DNA of 64,000 nt, taken from positions 1-64,000 of the forward strand of contig JAFALK010000009.1 in NCBI GenBank assembly GCA_019234295.1. The letters run 5' to 3'. The DNA comes from Roseateles sp. (GTDB lineage Bacteria; Pseudomonadota; Gammaproteobacteria; Burkholderiales; Burkholderiaceae_C). The stretch's first letter is position 1. Every line of letters begins with the position of its first letter. The translations under genes were made by a program, and so were the position numbers. The notes under the pieces are model-generated. The model was not told the origin of the DNA, did no database searches, and worked only from the letters and a program-made list of their open reading frames with translations. Shown in pieces: positions 1 to 9,738 of the stretch.

Positions 1-409
1 GCATGCCTTAATGAATAGGCGATGAATGCCAATAATTCAAGAAATTTAGTGTCTACAAATCAGACACCGAAATCCAATGCAAAACAGCCTGCCTCATAGG
101 TGAGAACAGGCTGTCAGAGCTCGAGAATGGGCCGGAACTTCAGACTAAACCTGCAAGGCTCGAAAGAGCGAGAGCTCAATGCCAGCCTGAGCGATTGGCG
201 GTCATGTCGGGACTCGGAGCCAAGCGGACTGCTCCCAGGTCTTCACGCGCGACACGTTAAAGAAGACCAGAGCCTCAGGCTACGAAAGATTCGTCACACC
301 GATATTCACATCACGCAACATAAGCAACGTCAGATTGCTTCTTTTGTATTCGCATGTCCAATCGATAAGGTCCGCAGTCCTCTGTAACGCATATAGGGAC
401 TGCAACTTC
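1..409. other. structured leader/intergenic region before first TonB receptor
   Basis: No convincing gene is seen here. The stretch holds several inverted repeats: GTGTCT(49-54)/AGACAC(62-67), a strong nested hairpin ACAGCCTG(84-91)/CAGGCTGT(107-114) with an inner CTCA/TGAG stem, and GCTC-GAAA-GAGC near 158-169. Read on the minus strand, the 84-114 hairpin is followed by TTTT, so it could be a leftward intrinsic terminator. I do not recognise a known riboswitch family in it. Confidence 0.4.
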
Positions 410-2800
410 ATGGCATCGAAGCACAAGGGACTCTCCAACATCTCGTCCATTGCCCTCGCAGCGGCAGCTGCGCTTGGCGCAAGCGCACAGGCCGATCCGG
501 CACTGCCGACTGAGGCCACCACCCTGGACAGTGTGATCGTGACAGGCACGAGAACTCTGGGTACCAAGGCCAGCGAAAGCACCTCACCGATCTCGATCAT
601 CAGCGCGGATGAGCTGCAGGTGACGGGCCAGCGCAATGTGATCGACGCGCTGGCGCGGCTCGAGCCCAGCTTCGTGGCGCGTGCGTTGGGCGGGGACTAT
701 GCCAACATCGTTCGTTCTGCGACCTTGCGGGGCCAGGGTCCGAACCAGACGCTCGTTCTCGTCAATGGCAAACGCCGACACACGACAGCTTTCATCTCCA
801 CCAGCGGCGGGCTGACCTCGGGTGCCGCTGCGGTCGACCTGGACCAGATCCCTGTTTCCGCCATTGATCGCATCGAGGTCCTGCGCGACGGCGCCGCCGC
901 GCAGTACGGCTCCGATGCGATTGCCGGCGTGATCAACATCATCCTGAAGAATTCCAAGACCGAAGGATCTCTGGACGTTTCCTACGGCAAGTTCCACAGC
1001 AGCGACATCAACCCAAACGGCTTGGGCGACGGACGCACCCGCACGATTGCAGCTGCCAAGGGATTCAAGCTCGACACCGACGGCTTCCTGGATGTCAGCG
1101 TCGAGTGGCGGGACAAGGCCCACACCAACCAGACAGGTCCTGAACAACGCACGACGGTCATCAACAAGTACGCCAGCCGGATCATTGGCGATGCAGCGTA
1201 CGAGCTCGGATCCCTCGCGATCAATGCCGGCAAGACGGTGAGCCCCGACATCGAAGCCTATGCCTTTGGCACCTTCAGCACTCGCAACGCCGACTCCTAT
1301 CAGAACCAGCGCTTGCCGAACAACCCGGCATTTGCATCGCTCGTCGCCGCGGGCATCTACACGCAGGGCTTCGAGCCTCGGGAGACGATCTCCGAGCAGA
1401 ACCGATCGGCATCGTTCGGCCTGCGCGGTCACTTCTGGGGCGAAGGTCGCTGGGATGCCAGCATCACCGCAGGAGGCGATCGGATCGACCTGGGCATCGA
1501 CAACACGGTCAACGTCAACCTGTTCAACGACACCGGCAAGAGTCCGTACAGCGCAAGCATCGGCCAGTTCTCGAACAGGCAGACCACCGTCAACCTCGAC
1601 TTGAACAAGCCGGTCGAAGTCGGTCTTGGCCACCCCTTGGAGTTGGCCGGTGGCCTGGAGTTCCGCCAGGAGAACTATGGCATCAAGGCGGGTGATTTCG
1701 CCTCCAGCTACAAGGGCGGCACGCAAGCCTTCGTCGGCTTGACCGATCACGATGCCGGCAACCACGACCGGCATGTGCTGGGCGCCTATCTGGATGCCGA
1801 GTTGCGGCCCGCCGAGAATCTGCAGTTCGGCGCGGCCCTGCGCAGCGAGCATTACAACGACTTCGGCAGCACCACCACAGGCAAGCTCAGCGCCCGCTGG
1901 GACCTCAGCAAGACCTTCGCGCTCCGCGGCACGGCAAGCAACGGCTACAGGGCGCCCAACCTGGCAGAGCAGTATTTCTCATCCACGCTGGTCACGCCGA
2001 CCTTCACTTATGTCCAACTGCAGGCGAATTCGGCGGCGGCGAAGCTGGCCGGCGCACAGGATCTGAAGCCCGAGAAGTCAGACAACATCAGCGTGGGCCT
2101 GGTTGCCAATCCGGCGCGCGACCTCCAGTTCACGGCCGATGTCTATCAGATCCGTATCAAGGATCGGATCGTGCTGAAAACCGGCATCACGGGAGCGCCT
2201 GCCGCGCTGGCCATTGCAGCTGCGGGCATCGTTGCGCAGCCGGGCACGTCGGCCTTCTATGCCAACTACTTCGCCAATGGCATCGATACCACGAGCCAAG
2301 GCCTTGATCTCTCGGCCCAGACGCGCAGCGACTTTGGCTCGCTCGGCTTCGTCAAATGGTCACTGGCTGGCAATTTCCAGAAGGTCAAGATCGACAAGGC
2401 TGATCCGAGCTTCAACCTCGGCGTGCTCAGCCCGCTGACCGATTCAACGCCCAAGCACAAGCTCGTCGCCACGGCCGACTATGGGCTGGGCGCCTTCACC
2501 GGCACGCTGCGCATCACCCACTTCGGCCAGACGCACCAGTGGACGGCCGACGGCTTGACGGGTGGCGCGCCCTGGCACGACGAAGTCGTCAAGCCGGCCT
2601 TCATCGTGGACCTGGAACTCGGCTACGAGTTCAGCGACGGACTGCGCCTGGCCATCGGCGCCAACAACCTCGCCAACAAGCGGCCCCAGCAGGTGCCGAT
2701 TGCCACAGCCCTGCCCACCGGCGGCCAGCTACTGCCGGCCTTCTCGCCGTACGGCATCAACGGCGCCTTCTATTACGCCAACGCGAACTGGCGCTTCTGA
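410..2800 (+). CDS. TonB-dependent outer-membrane receptor
   Basis: This 796-residue protein is an energised outer-membrane importer of the iron-complex receptor type. After a signal peptide with a long alanine-rich core it shows a TonB-box-like DSVIVTG, a plug domain with LVNGKRRH and IEVLRDGAAAQYGSDAIAGV, then a 22-strand-type barrel ending in an aromatic residue (NWRF), as expected for barrel assembly. The ATG at 410 gives a clean signal peptide; an upstream in-frame start would add about 25 residues before it. A second receptor of the same subclass follows after 51 bases. The neighbouring monooxygenase/ABC operon suggests an organosulfur substrate, but the substrate itself cannot be read from the sequence. 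Confidence 0.9.
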   Translation: MASKHKGLSNISSIALAAAAALGASAQADPALPTEATTLDSVIVTGTRTLGTKASESTSPISIISADELQVTGQRNVIDALARLEPSFVARALGGDYANIVRSATLRGQGPNQTLVLVNGKRRHTTAFISTSGGLTSGAAAVDLDQIPVSAIDRIEVLRDGAAAQYGSDAIAGVINIILKNSKTEGSLDVSYGKFHSSDINPNGLGDGRTRTIAAAKGFKLDTDGFLDVSVEWRDKAHTNQTGPEQRTTVINKYASRIIGDAAYELGSLAINAGKTVSPDIEAYAFGTFSTRNADSYQNQRLPNNPAFASLVAAGIYTQGFEPRETISEQNRSASFGLRGHFWGEGRWDASITAGGDRIDLGIDNTVNVNLFNDTGKSPYSASIGQFSNRQTTVNLDLNKPVEVGLGHPLELAGGLEFRQENYGIKAGDFASSYKGGTQAFVGLTDHDAGNHDRHVLGAYLDAELRPAENLQFGAALRSEHYNDFGSTTTGKLSARWDLSKTFALRGTASNGYRAPNLAEQYFSSTLVTPTFTYVQLQANSAAAKLAGAQDLKPEKSDNISVGLVANPARDLQFTADVYQIRIKDRIVLKTGITGAPAALAIAAAGIVAQPGTSAFYANYFANGIDTTSQGLDLSAQTRSDFGSLGFVKWSLAGNFQKVKIDKADPSFNLGVLSPLTDSTPKHKLVATADYGLGAFTGTLRITHFGQTHQWTADGLTGGAPWHDEVVKPAFIVDLELGYEFSDGLRLAIGANNLANKRPQQVPIATALPTGGQLLPAFSPYGINGAFYYANANWRF

Positions 2801-2851
2801 GCCCGCGGGCGGCGCGTTCCGCCCCGTTCCATCGAATTGCTCCCTCCAAAC

Positions 2852-5401
2852 ATGAACTCCAACACCCCCTCTCCTCGTCGCCCCTCCAAGGAACAGTCGC
2901 AGTCTCTCCGTGATCGGCATCGCTTAAGCACCGTTGCACTTGCCTTTGGCGGTGCGCTGGCTGGCAGCAGTTGCATGGCCGCGACCGCCGCGGCAATTGA
3001 AGCCCGGGAGCAGCTTGCCTCCGTCGATCCTGCGAACGTGCTGGACTCGGTCATCGTCACGGGCAACCGCGGCTATGCACGCACGGTGTCCGACAGCCCC
3101 GCCCCCATTGACGTGATCAGCGGAGAACAGATCCAGAAGCTGGGCGGCAACACCGCATTGCGCGACGCGCTGGCGCAGCTGTTGCCGTCCTTCCTGACCA
3201 CCACGCAATCCAGCCTCTCGGCCGACAGCATCGCGCGCCCGGCCGGCCTGCGCGGCTTGAGCGGCGCGCATGTGCTGGTGCTGGTCAACGGCAAGCGGCG
3301 GCACAACAGTGCCATCGTGAGCCTCGCGCCCAACAACCAGAGCAACGGCTCCAATCCCGTGGACCTGGATCTGATCCCGGTCAGCGCCATCGACCATATC
3401 GAAGTGCTGCGCGACGGTGCAGCGGCGCAGTACGGATCCGACGCGATCGCAGGCGTCCTGAACATCATCCTCAAAAGCAGCAGCCAAGGCGGCAGCAGCG
3501 ACACAACGATCGGCGCGCGCCACAAGTACGACAACGGCGGCAAGGACAACGGCAGCACCGTCCAGCAGACGCTGGACTGGGGCCTGGCCCTGCCGCGCCA
3601 GGGCTATCTCAACCTCGCGGCGGACGGCAAGTACCAGCAGGCGACCGTGCGCAACACCGACGCCACGGGCGCTTTCTACTACCCCGTCAATGGCCAGGCC
3701 GATCCGCGCGAAGCCACGGTGAACAAGAAGGTCTACGCCGGCGGGCTCCCCGAGATCAAGGCGCTGAACCTTTCCTACAACGCCGAGGCGCCGGTGGACG
3801 ACACGCTGGCCTTCTACTCGTTCGGCACCGTCAGCGCGCGCGACGGGCGCGTGGGCCAGAACTTCCGCCGGCCCAACTCGCTCAACATCATTCCCTCGCT
3901 CTACCCGGACGGCACTGCGCCGGTCTACACGCTGAGCGAGCGGGACTTCCAGCTGGCCGGCGGCGCGCGGCTGGAGTCGGCGGGCTGGGCCTGGGATGTC
4001 AGCAGCACCTACGGCGTCGACCATGTGCAGAACGGCTCCGACCACACGCTGAACGCCTCGCTGGGCCCGACGAGTCCCACGAGCTTCAACACCTTCACGG
4101 GCAAGTTCACACAGTGGACCAACAACCTCGACGCCACGCGAGGCATCGACGTCGGCCTGAAGAAGCCCTTGCAAACCTCGTGGGGCCTTGAGCATCGGCA
4201 GGAGAAATACGAGACTGTCTCGGGAGACCCGCTGTCCTACCAGTTCGGCGCTTATGTCTTCCCCAGCGGCCCGCTGGCAGGCAAGCTCGCCACCACGGGC
4301 GCACAGGGTGCGATCACCGTCACGCCGGGTGACGAAGCGCACCTCAAGCGCAGCAGCTACGCCGCCTATGTGGACTTCGGCCTGAACCCGTCCGAACACT
4401 GGTTCGTCGGCCTGGCCGGCCGCGCGGAGCACTACGACGACGGCTCCGGCAACACCACCAGCGGCAAGCTCGCCACGCGCTACGAGTTGAGCTCACAGCT
4501 CTCCTTGCGCGCCACGGTCAGCAACGGTTTCCGGGCGCCGGCGCTGACGCAGGCCGGCTTCGCCCAGACGTCCAACCAGTACAACATCGTCAACGGCGTC
4601 AACCAGTTCGTGCAATCGAAGTCGGTGCAGGTCGGCTCCGCGCTCGGCCAGGCGCTGGGAGCCAGCACGCTCATGCCGGAGAAGTCGCGCAATCTGAGCC
4701 TGGGCCTGAGCTACACGCCGATCAAGCTGCTGAGCCTGACCGTCGACGCTTACCGGATCGAGCTCAAGGACCGCATCGCCCAGACCGGCTTCCTGCAAGG
4801 CGCCGCCGTGAATGCACTGCTCGTGGCGAACGGCTTCCAGGCCGGCCAGTCGATCAAGTACTTCGCCAATGCGATCGACACGCGCACGACTGGCGTGGAC
4901 GTGGTGGGCGACTACACGCAGGACCTGGCCTCCGCCGGCAAGCTGCGCTGGTCCTTGGGCTACAACTACAACAAGACCAGCATCACCCACATCCGCGACA
5001 ACCCCTCGCAACTGGCCGGGCTCGGCCTGACGCTGTTCGACCGTGCCGCCCAAGGCGCGATCACCCACTCCAACCCGAGGTCCAAGCTAATCCTGGGCGA
5101 GAACTGGCGCAACAACGATTGGGAAGTCAATCTGCGCGAGACGCGCTACGGAGGCAACCAACTGCTCAACGTCAACCCGATCTACGACCAGGTCTACGCG
5201 GCGCGCTGGTTGACGGACCTGGAGGTTGGATACCGCATCGGCGGCAAGGCGACACTGTCCGTCGGCGCCAACAACCTGTTCAACACGTACCCGAGCAGGA
5301 ACACGGTGCCCGACACCAACGGCTTCCCGCCATATTCGAGCATCTCGCCTTTCGGTCTGTACGGAGCGTTCTACTACACCCGGTTGAGCGTCGTGTTCTG
5401 A
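2852..5401 (+). CDS. TonB-dependent outer-membrane receptor (tandem paralogue)
   Basis: This 849-residue receptor has a long arginine-rich N-region before its signal-peptide core, a VLDSVIVTGNRG TonB-box region, and the same plug signature as its upstream neighbour (LVNGKRRH, IEVLRDGAAAQYGSDAIAG). It ends in LSVVF, an aromatic C-terminus for outer-membrane insertion. It lies 51 bases after the first receptor and is probably co-transcribed with it. The ATG at 2852 was chosen because it precedes the basic segment of the signal peptide; an in-frame start at 2837 is possible. The two receptors share the plug strongly but diverge in the barrel, suggesting related but distinct ligands. Confidence 0.88.
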   Translation: MNSNTPSPRRPSKEQSQSLRDRHRLSTVALAFGGALAGSSCMAATAAAIEAREQLASVDPANVLDSVIVTGNRGYARTVSDSPAPIDVISGEQIQKLGGNTALRDALAQLLPSFLTTTQSSLSADSIARPAGLRGLSGAHVLVLVNGKRRHNSAIVSLAPNNQSNGSNPVDLDLIPVSAIDHIEVLRDGAAAQYGSDAIAGVLNIILKSSSQGGSSDTTIGARHKYDNGGKDNGSTVQQTLDWGLALPRQGYLNLAADGKYQQATVRNTDATGAFYYPVNGQADPREATVNKKVYAGGLPEIKALNLSYNAEAPVDDTLAFYSFGTVSARDGRVGQNFRRPNSLNIIPSLYPDGTAPVYTLSERDFQLAGGARLESAGWAWDVSSTYGVDHVQNGSDHTLNASLGPTSPTSFNTFTGKFTQWTNNLDATRGIDVGLKKPLQTSWGLEHRQEKYETVSGDPLSYQFGAYVFPSGPLAGKLATTGAQGAITVTPGDEAHLKRSSYAAYVDFGLNPSEHWFVGLAGRAEHYDDGSGNTTSGKLATRYELSSQLSLRATVSNGFRAPALTQAGFAQTSNQYNIVNGVNQFVQSKSVQVGSALGQALGASTLMPEKSRNLSLGLSYTPIKLLSLTVDAYRIELKDRIAQTGFLQGAAVNALLVANGFQAGQSIKYFANAIDTRTTGVDVVGDYTQDLASAGKLRWSLGYNYNKTSITHIRDNPSQLAGLGLTLFDRAAQGAITHSNPRSKLILGENWRNNDWEVNLRETRYGGNQLLNVNPIYDQVYAARWLTDLEVGYRIGGKATLSVGANNLFNTYPSRNTVPDTNGFPPYSSISPFGLYGAFYYTRLSVVF

Positions 5402-5417
5402 AGCCGCGGCCTGCACC

Positions 5418-6680
5418 TCACTTCCAGGCGTAGGCCAGGCCAACCAGGGTTTCCTTCAGGCTGACGTTGGCATTGCCACCGCCAAAGCCGCCTGGAGGAT
5501 TGCCCGGCGGAATGGAACCCTGGCCGCGCACGGTGTGGGCCGGCGCGAAGCCGACGAAGGCACTGATCTCGTCGCCTTGCTGGTGCAGGGTCGCGCCGAT
5601 CGACCAATATTGCTGGACCACGCCGGGTGCCAGCACATTGAAGAAGGTCTGATCGTTCGGCACGGGCTGGCTGTTGTGGCTGAAGCCGGCCCGCAGTTCC
5701 AGCGCCTGCGTCACTCGATGGCTGATCGCCAGCTTGTAGACGTTGACGTCCCTCCAGCCGAAGCCCGGGCCATTCGAAGCCCCGAGCGGCACGCCTTGCA
5801 GAAGCACCGCCAGCGAGTCGCCGACGGCAGCCACGGCGCTGTAGCGGATGTGCTGGTAGTCGGCACCGAAGCTCCACTGCGCGTCTGGCTGAAGCTTGAT
5901 CCCGACACCATAGGATTCCGGCACGTCGAAGCGGCCGCCATCGGCGAACAGGCCGCTGTACTTGCTGAACTTGCCATGGACCTTGGACGCCCAGCTCGCC
6001 CCAAGGGTCACGCTCTCGGAGACCTTGCCGGTCCAGCCCAGCCGGAAGCCCACACCGGTGGAGCTGTCGTTTCCTCGGTCGCTGACGTTCGACGGCGTGG
6101 CCGAAAAGCCGGAGAACAGGCCGATGCCCTTGGCCGAAAAGCGTTGGTACGCCAGGTTGAGCGCCAGACCGACATTGTTGACGGCGCTGAGCTTCCACGC
6201 CACCGACGGCGACACGAACAGCTGTTCCAGGTTGACGCCAGCCGCTCCCGTGGCGCCAAAGCGGCTGTAGGGATTGGCGGGGTAGTCCGTGTTCATACCG
6301 CCATTGCCATAGACGGCCACGCCCCAGGCCAGATCGTCGGAGAGCCGCTTGCTGTAGCCGAACTCAGGCAACCAGAAATTGCGCTTGCCGTTGCCGCTGT
6401 AGCTGGCGTCCGCGCCGAAGGCGTTTCCCTCGATCTGCGCGCTGCGCTTGGGAGAGAACCAGGTCAGCCCGAGGTCGATGCGATCACCGACGTCCAATGT
6501 GCCGGCCGGATTGCTGGCCGCTGCCAACGCGTCCTGGGACCAGGCCAGGGCGACACCTGCCTGCCCTTGGGCCTTGACGCCGAAGCCCTGCGAGAAATAC
6601 CCATCCGTCGCCCATGCCGGAATCGGTGCTGCGACGGCAAGCAGCGTGAGGGCGAAGGTGCGGGCGGAGTCTGTGCGCAT
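5418..6680 (-). CDS. FadL/OmpP1-family outer-membrane channel
   Basis: Members of this family form 14-strand barrels that let hydrophobic molecules such as long-chain fatty acids or aromatics cross the outer membrane. After a signal peptide (cut after PAWA) the mature protein begins TDGYFSQGFGVKAQGQAGVALAW, the typical FadL start, and contains the early AAASNPAG motif. The length of about 420 residues is normal, and the C-terminus ends in a tyrosine/tryptophan-rich strand (GLAYAWK). The start at 6680 is preceded by GGAA at good distance; an ATG four codons upstream (6692) is the alternative. It converges on the TonB receptor with only 16 bases between stop codons. Confidence 0.85.
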   Translation of the reverse strand: MRTDSARTFALTLLAVAAPIPAWATDGYFSQGFGVKAQGQAGVALAWSQDALAAASNPAGTLDVGDRIDLGLTWFSPKRSAQIEGNAFGADASYSGNGKRNFWLPEFGYSKRLSDDLAWGVAVYGNGGMNTDYPANPYSRFGATGAAGVNLEQLFVSPSVAWKLSAVNNVGLALNLAYQRFSAKGIGLFSGFSATPSNVSDRGNDSSTGVGFRLGWTGKVSESVTLGASWASKVHGKFSKYSGLFADGGRFDVPESYGVGIKLQPDAQWSFGADYQHIRYSAVAAVGDSLAVLLQGVPLGASNGPGFGWRDVNVYKLAISHRVTQALELRAGFSHNSQPVPNDQTFFNVLAPGVVQQYWSIGATLHQQGDEISAFVGFAPAHTVRGQGSIPPGNPPGGFGGGNANVSLKETLVGLAYAWK

Positions 6681-6798
6681 GTGAAGTTCCATTGACGAAA
6701 GATCGCCGGAATCTACCGAGCACGGCGCCCTTCATGAACGAAGGGAAACGCAAATGCTCATGCGCAAAAAGTTCGCCCGTAGACCGTCTACCCGTGCT

Positions 6799-7815
6799 TC
6801 AAGCCGCCTGCAACGCGGGCGCGCGACCCAGCGCCGGTGCGATCAGACGTGCCGCATCCTCGATGATCTGCGCGTATTCCTCCGTGCGGAAGTCGTAGGG
6901 CAGTTCCAGTCGCAGTTCGCTGACCAGCGGCAGCACGGGATCGCGGGCGAGCGTGCTGAGAATCTCGTCCGCACTGCCCACCAGGTCCCGGGCGACCAGC
7001 GTGCGGCGCTCGCCTTGGGGCGCGAGCGTGCGCGCGTGCCGGCTGGCGGCGAACTCGTGGTAGCGCTTGCGCGTCGCGGCGTCAGCGCTGTCGGTCGGAA
7101 TGATCACGCGGCCGAGCGCGACGCGGGGCGCGCGCTCCGCGCTCCAGCTGCTGCGGAAGAGCTCGAGCTGCTGCGTCTGCGCGGTAAAGAAATCGTCGGT
7201 CTTTTCGCCAGTGCTGATGTTGCCGATCAGCAGGTTGAAGGCCTTGCGACCCGCCCATTCCGCCGAGTACAGCGAGCCGCCGCCATACCAGATCCGGTCG
7301 CCCAGTCCAGGCGCGGAGGGATGCAGGCGCGCGCGCTGCCGGCCGGCCGGCGATTCGATCCACGCGTCCTCGCCCAAAAAGTCGCCGCTCAGGCTTTCGC
7401 GCAACCGTGCCACGCGGCGGTGCGAGAAGTCGATGGTGTCGGGGTTGGCGTCGAGCAGCCGGTTGCCCAGCAGCGCCGCGTACGGCGGCGGCCCAGCGCT
7501 CACCCCCACCTGCAGGCGGCCGCCGAAGAGCACGTCCACCGTGGCCAGGTCCTCGGCCAGGCGGAAGGGGTTCTCGTAGCCCATCTGGATCACCCCCACG
7601 CCCAGGCCGATCCGGCGTGTGCGCTGTGTGGCGGCGGCCAGGAAGGTGGAGGCCGAGGATACGCCGCGCTCCAGGTGCCGCTGGCGAACCCACGCGCTGT
7701 CGAAGCCCAGGGCTTCAGCGCGGGAGAAGAGCTGGAGCGTCGCTTCCAGGCCGGTGGCCGGATCGCTGTCCACATAGTTGCCCGGGATCAGCAGGGCGAG
7801 GTGTTGAATGCTCAT
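6799..7815 (-). CDS. LLM-class flavin-dependent monooxygenase
   Basis: This 338-residue protein is a luciferase-like TIM-barrel flavoenzyme, the class that uses FMNH2 supplied by a separate reductase. It begins MSIQHLALLIPGNY and shows the family pattern of AEALGFDSAWVRQRH followed by TQRTRRIGLGVGVIQM and a GRLQVGVSAG segment. It is the last gene of the minus-strand operon that begins at 15744, lying four bases after the binding-protein gene. The start at 7815 removes a 30-residue non-homologous extension. No flavin reductase is encoded nearby, so the reductant must come from elsewhere. The substrate is inferred to be an organosulfur or S-modified amino acid. Confidence 0.82.
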   Translation of the reverse strand: MSIQHLALLIPGNYVDSDPATGLEATLQLFSRAEALGFDSAWVRQRHLERGVSSASTFLAAATQRTRRIGLGVGVIQMGYENPFRLAEDLATVDVLFGGRLQVGVSAGPPPYAALLGNRLLDANPDTIDFSHRRVARLRESLSGDFLGEDAWIESPAGRQRARLHPSAPGLGDRIWYGGGSLYSAEWAGRKAFNLLIGNISTGEKTDDFFTAQTQQLELFRSSWSAERAPRVALGRVIIPTDSADAATRKRYHEFAASRHARTLAPQGERRTLVARDLVGSADEILSTLARDPVLPLVSELRLELPYDFRTEEYAQIIEDAARLIAPALGRAPALQAA

Positions 7816-7819
7816 GGAG

Positions 7820-8770
7820 TCAGAAGCTCGGGAGGCCGAGTGGGTTGGTTTCGGATTGGGCGACGGCTTCTTGGGAAAGGCCCCAGCGGGCCAGCGTCTG
7901 CGCATACTTGCCGTTGTGGATCAGCGTGTTGGTCGCCGCAGTCAGCGCCGCGGCCAGGCCGCTGCCCTTGCGCGTGGCCACGGCCACGTCGGCCTTCAGC
8001 GGCCAGCCGGCGTTGACGGTACCCACCTCGCGGGTCTTGCGCTCCTTGGCGGCCAGATAGGCGAGGGGACCATGGGGGTTGAAGTGGGCATCCGCGCGGC
8101 CTGATTCCAGCGCCAGCTTGGCCGCGACCAAGTCGTCGAAATACAGAAGCTCGACCGGCTTGCGGCCGGCTGCGATGTTGAGCTTGTTCCATTCGAGCAA
8201 GATGCGCTCCTGGATCGAGCCGGAGCTGGTGATGATCTTCAGCCCGGCGATGTCCTTGGGCTCTTTGATCGAATGGATCGGGCTGTCGTTGCGCACGAAG
8301 AAGCCGTGCAGGCCCAAGCGGTAGGTGGAGAAGTCGAACTTGCGCTTGCGCTCCTCGGTGACACCGACGTTGGAGATCACTGCGTCGTACTTGCCTGAGA
8401 CCAGGCCCAGCGGCCAGTCGGGCCAGGCCACCGTGACGAGGTTGAGCTTGAGTCCCAGCGCCTCGGCCAACTGGTGCGCGTGGTCGGCGTCGGCGCCCAC
8501 GATGGTCTTCGCGTCCGTGGCATAGGTGGAAGTCGGCGGCACAGCGGCGGCGATCGCCACGGTCAAAGTGCCGGGCGTGACGAACTTGAAGTCCTTGGGC
8601 AGCGCCTGGATGGCAGCCGGATCCCGGTCGGCATGGATGCGGTCGGCTTGGGCGGGCGTGAGGTCGATCTGCCCGAAGGCTTCGGCGTGTGTCTGGGCCT
8701 GAGCCCAGGCCGACAGCGTGAGCACGGCGCCCAGCGCGACTGCGGCCAGTTTCCACGGCAATGGATGCAT
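7820..8770 (-). CDS. amino-acid-type ABC transporter substrate-binding protein
   Basis: This periplasmic solute-binding protein (316 residues, SBP_bac_3 fold) captures a polar amino-acid-like ligand for the permease/ATPase encoded upstream. It has a signal peptide ending at AWAQA, a lobe-1 start GTLTVAIAAAVPP, and the diagnostic stretch DAVISNVGVTEERKRKFDFSTYR. The ATG at 8770 has GAGG six to seven bases upstream. It is a paralogue of the next gene (8782-9714) with the same motif order throughout, so the pair arose by tandem duplication. Ligand specificities may have split. Confidence 0.88.
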   Translation of the reverse strand: MHPLPWKLAAVALGAVLTLSAWAQAQTHAEAFGQIDLTPAQADRIHADRDPAAIQALPKDFKFVTPGTLTVAIAAAVPPTSTYATDAKTIVGADADHAHQLAEALGLKLNLVTVAWPDWPLGLVSGKYDAVISNVGVTEERKRKFDFSTYRLGLHGFFVRNDSPIHSIKEPKDIAGLKIITSSGSIQERILLEWNKLNIAAGRKPVELLYFDDLVAAKLALESGRADAHFNPHGPLAYLAAKERKTREVGTVNAGWPLKADVAVATRKGSGLAAALTAATNTLIHNGKYAQTLARWGLSQEAVAQSETNPLGLPSF

Positions 8771-8781
8771 GTATGCGGACC

Positions 8782-9714
8782 TCATTTCTTTGGCAACCCA
8801 GGCGGGTTGGTGCGCGACTGGGCGATCGCTTCGGATTCCAGGCTCCAGCGGCTCAGGGCCTTTGCATAGTTGCCGTTCTGGATCTGCGCGTTGATAGCCG
8901 CAGTAACGGCCTCGGCCAGGCCCGAACCCTTGCGCGAGGCGGCCGCAATCTCGGCCGTCAGCGGCCAGCCGCCGGGGAAGGTGCCGACCAGTCGCGTCTT
9001 GCCATCGCGTGCTTCAAACGCGGCCCAGCCGTTGGGCGCAAAGTGCGCGTCCGCACGGCCGGACTGCAGTGCCAGGCGCAGCACCACCGGATCTTCGTAA
9101 GACTGGAACGCCACCGGCTTCAGGCCTGCAGCGATGTTCTGCTGATTCCAGCGCAGCAAGATCTGCTCCTGATTGGTGGCGGAGGAAACGATCACCCTCA
9201 GGCCCGCCAGATCCTTCGGATCTTTGATCGACCTGATCTTGCTGTCGCTCTTGACGTAAACACCCAACTGGTCGTTGCGGTAGGTGGAGAAGTCGAACTT
9301 CTCCTTGCGCTCCTCGGTCACGGTGACGTTGGAGACGACCAGGTCGTATTTGCCCGACTGCAGGCCCAGCGGCCAGTTCTCCCAGCCCACCGCCACCAGT
9401 TCGAGCTTGCGGCCGAGGCTGTCGGCGATCAGCTGCGCGATGTCCGGCGCGTTGCCCACGGGCGTCTTGTTGTCGGTGGCGTAGTCGCCGAAGGGCAGCA
9501 CGCCCACGGTGGTGGCCACGAGCAGCACGCCGTCCTTGGCGAACTTGGCGTTCGGGCCCAGCAGCTTCAGGGCCGCAGGCACGGGTTGCGAGCGGGGGCG
9601 CGATGCTTGCTCGGGGCTCAGGTCCACCGGCGGTGAGGCCGGCGCCGCTGTGGCCAGCAGAGACAAGGCGAGGCTCGCCGCAAGGAGCAGCGTCTTGCAA
9701 GAATTCTTTGGCAT
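8782..9714 (-). CDS. amino-acid-type ABC transporter substrate-binding protein (paralogue)
   Basis: This 310-residue periplasmic binding protein has a signal peptide (MPKNSCKTLLLAASLALSLL then ATAAPA) and the SBP_bac_3 signature VVSNVTVTEERKEKFDFSTYRN. It aligns along its whole length with the adjacent protein at 7820-8770, including the C-terminal SRTNPPGLP tail. It sits between the fused permease/ATPase gene and its paralogue, so both probably deliver ligands to the same transporter. The family commonly binds cystine, glutamine or related amino acids; an S-substituted cysteine is the inference from the operon. Confidence 0.88.
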   Translation of the reverse strand: MPKNSCKTLLLAASLALSLLATAAPASPPVDLSPEQASRPRSQPVPAALKLLGPNAKFAKDGVLLVATTVGVLPFGDYATDNKTPVGNAPDIAQLIADSLGRKLELVAVGWENWPLGLQSGKYDLVVSNVTVTEERKEKFDFSTYRNDQLGVYVKSDSKIRSIKDPKDLAGLRVIVSSATNQEQILLRWNQQNIAAGLKPVAFQSYEDPVVLRLALQSGRADAHFAPNGWAAFEARDGKTRLVGTFPGGWPLTAEIAAASRKGSGLAEAVTAAINAQIQNGNYAKALSRWSLESEAIAQSRTNPPGLPKK

Positions 9715-9738
9715 GGTCGGTGTTGAGGTGGAGAAGCG

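Noticed and set aside
584-1852. A 422-codon antisense frame in the first TonB receptor (similar ones at 2924-4432, 42945-44222, 44648-45844)
   Set aside because: They are composition-driven shadows of receptor and DUF1302/DUF1329 genes without family motifs or ribosome sites.
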